A stretch of DNA of 64,000 nucleotides from Longimycelium tulufanense. Its GTDB lineage: Bacteria; Actinomycetota; Actinomycetes; Mycobacteriales; Pseudonocardiaceae. A program made the position numbers and the translations under genes. Below the pieces are notes generated by a model, which saw only the letters and a list, made by a program, of their open reading frames with translations, had not been told where the DNA came from and did not search any database. Where the stretch lies: positions 62,001 to 126,000 of the forward strand of contig NZ_BMMK01000006.1 of assembly GCF_014645795.1 (NCBI RefSeq), written 5' to 3'. Every line of letters starts with the position of its first letter. Positions within the stretch are counted from its first letter, which is position 1. Below are positions 63,218 to 64,000 of this stretch, piece after piece.

Positions 63218-64000
63218 TCAGCCCTCGCAGATGATCTTCGGGCTACCGTCGTACCGCACGGTCTTCTTCTCCCTCTTGATCACCCGGCCGTCGAGGTCCT
63301 TGATGGTCCGGGTGTCGGTCACGGTGAAGCCCCGGCTGCCGTTGCTGGCGTGGCACTTGTCGCCCTTGACCTTCTTCTCCGGCGGCGGTGTGTGGTTGTA
63401 CTCGTCGCTGATGTCGGAGGTCACCTCGTAGGTCTTGGTTCCCCACATCCGCACCGTGATCGACGACGGCGTCCAGATGGTCTGGATCATCAACCCCGTC
63501 TTGGAGTCGTTGCGGAACCGCAGGTCGATGACGCTACTGCCGTCCGGGTTCTGGAAGATCGTGGCCTCGCGACCCTTCGGGTAGCGGCTGATCCAGTAGC
63601 TGTGCGGGGTGTGGCCCATGTCCGTCATCCCCGCGAAGTACGAGGCGTTGTACAGCGTCGTCGCCATCTGCGAGACACCGCCACCAACGGCCGTGTCCGG
63701 CTTGCCGTTGTTGATGATCCCGGCCGGGATGTAGCCCTGCGCCACGGTGCGCGGGCCGGTGTGCTTGTTCATGCTGAACGTCTCGCCAGGCTTGATGATC
63801 GCGCCGTTCAGCGACTCCGCCGCAAGCCTGATGTTGTGCCCGGAGTCGGGGGCGAAACCACCGGTGGTGAACTCGGCGACGACCTCCTTGACGCCGAGCT
63901 TCTGGGCCTGCTCGGTGGTGAGCTTGGCTGGCTGGTCGGCGTACTCCGCCTTCAGCTCGCGGTTGTCGGTGCGCTTGAGGACGTCCGGTAGCGGCTCGAA
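63218..64000 (-). CDS. VanW family protein (C-terminal part, cut by window edge)
   Basis: The last 260 codons are present; the start lies beyond the right edge. The VanW domain is clear: FTTGGFAPDSGHNIRLAAESLNGAIIKPGETFSMNKHTGPRTVAQGYIPAGII, then GGGVSQMATTLYNASYFAG and ISRYPKGREATIF. The C-terminal tail (YNHTPPPEKKVKGDK, ending IICEG) has two cysteines, a likely disulphide, so extracellular. VanW proteins are envelope-associated with unclear function; upstream peptidoglycan-binding repeats (YoaR-type) are expected outside the window. Confidence 0.9.
   Translation of the reverse strand, partial: FEPLPDVLKRTDNRELKAEYADQPAKLTTEQAQKLGVKEVVAEFTTGGFAPDSGHNIRLAAESLNGAIIKPGETFSMNKHTGPRTVAQGYIPAGIINNGKPDTAVGGGVSQMATTLYNASYFAGMTDMGHTPHSYWISRYPKGREATIFQNPDGSSVIDLRFRNDSKTGLMIQTIWTPSSITVRMWGTKTYEVTSDISDEYNHTPPPEKKVKGDKCHASNGSRGFTVTDTRTIKDLDGRVIKREKKTVRYDGSPKIICEG

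Overview
The window is high-GC chromosomal DNA with short intergenic gaps, many GTG starts, HspR/HAIR heat-shock control and an actinobacterial gene set: DUF3151 next to class II fba, dnaK-grpE-dnaJ-hspR, a FadE5-type acyl-CoA dehydrogenase, SigE-family sigma factor, GH76, SSI-type protease inhibitor, VanW-like protein. I read it as an actinobacterium, most likely from the Pseudonocardiales; the order-level call is inference. I see no IS element, prophage, CRISPR array or rRNA. There is one tRNA, Gly(CCC), at 52215-52285.

Layout. 0-3.6 kb: end of a DUF3151 gene, fba, an aldo/keto reductase, YciI and an ECF sigma factor. 3.7-14.2 kb: a carbohydrate locus. One arm is a CUT1 ABC transporter (binding lipoprotein, two permeases) coupled to a DUF5107/TPR protein. 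The other is a DeoR regulator diverging from SIS deaminase/isomerase - ROK kinase - NagA - class II aldolase, which fits uptake and breakdown of GlcNAc or GalNAc; a DasR-type (dre-like) site lies between the SIS and ROK genes. 14.7-18.6 kb: a small membrane protein and two DedA proteins around a GlcD-like FAD oxidase. 18.9-23.3 kb: two sugar/nucleoside-type kinases diverging from a LacI regulator with palindromic operators, then a GH76 protein. 23.3-31 kb: TrmH-like methylase, DUF2784, pyrE, SDR, membrane protein, PhoA-type phosphatase, and a class A PBP whose transpeptidase motifs are gone. 31-38.5 kb: clpB with a HAIR site, an alanine/glycine symporter, and a MarR-MFS efflux pair with twin operators. 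39-46.4 kb: MarR, PPOX, a globin-reductase fusion and the dnaK operon. 46.8-52.3 kb: secreted serine protease, DUF4097 lipoprotein, SMR-TetR, CDF transporter, dcd, tRNA-Gly. 52.7-60.4 kb: HD protein, a region with three frame-broken genes (M48 peptidase, membrane protein, cyclophilin-like), SSI inhibitor, YnfA, LysE, two GNATs. 60.9-64 kb: FadE5-like dehydrogenase behind tandem operators, then a VanW-like gene running off the right end.

Notable points. A 113-bp dispersed repeat occurs twice, both times between convergent genes, each copy with two DnaA-box-like 9-mers 19 bp apart. A separate 21-bp-phased array of three DnaA-box-like motifs encodes heptads in the MFS tail. An exact 40-bp duplication links the trmH-like gene to an intergenic region 15 kb away. 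About a dozen genes have a TANNNT hexamer 6-7 nt before the start codon and no Shine-Dalgarno sequence, which suggests leaderless transcription. All calls come from reading the sequence; no database search was possible.
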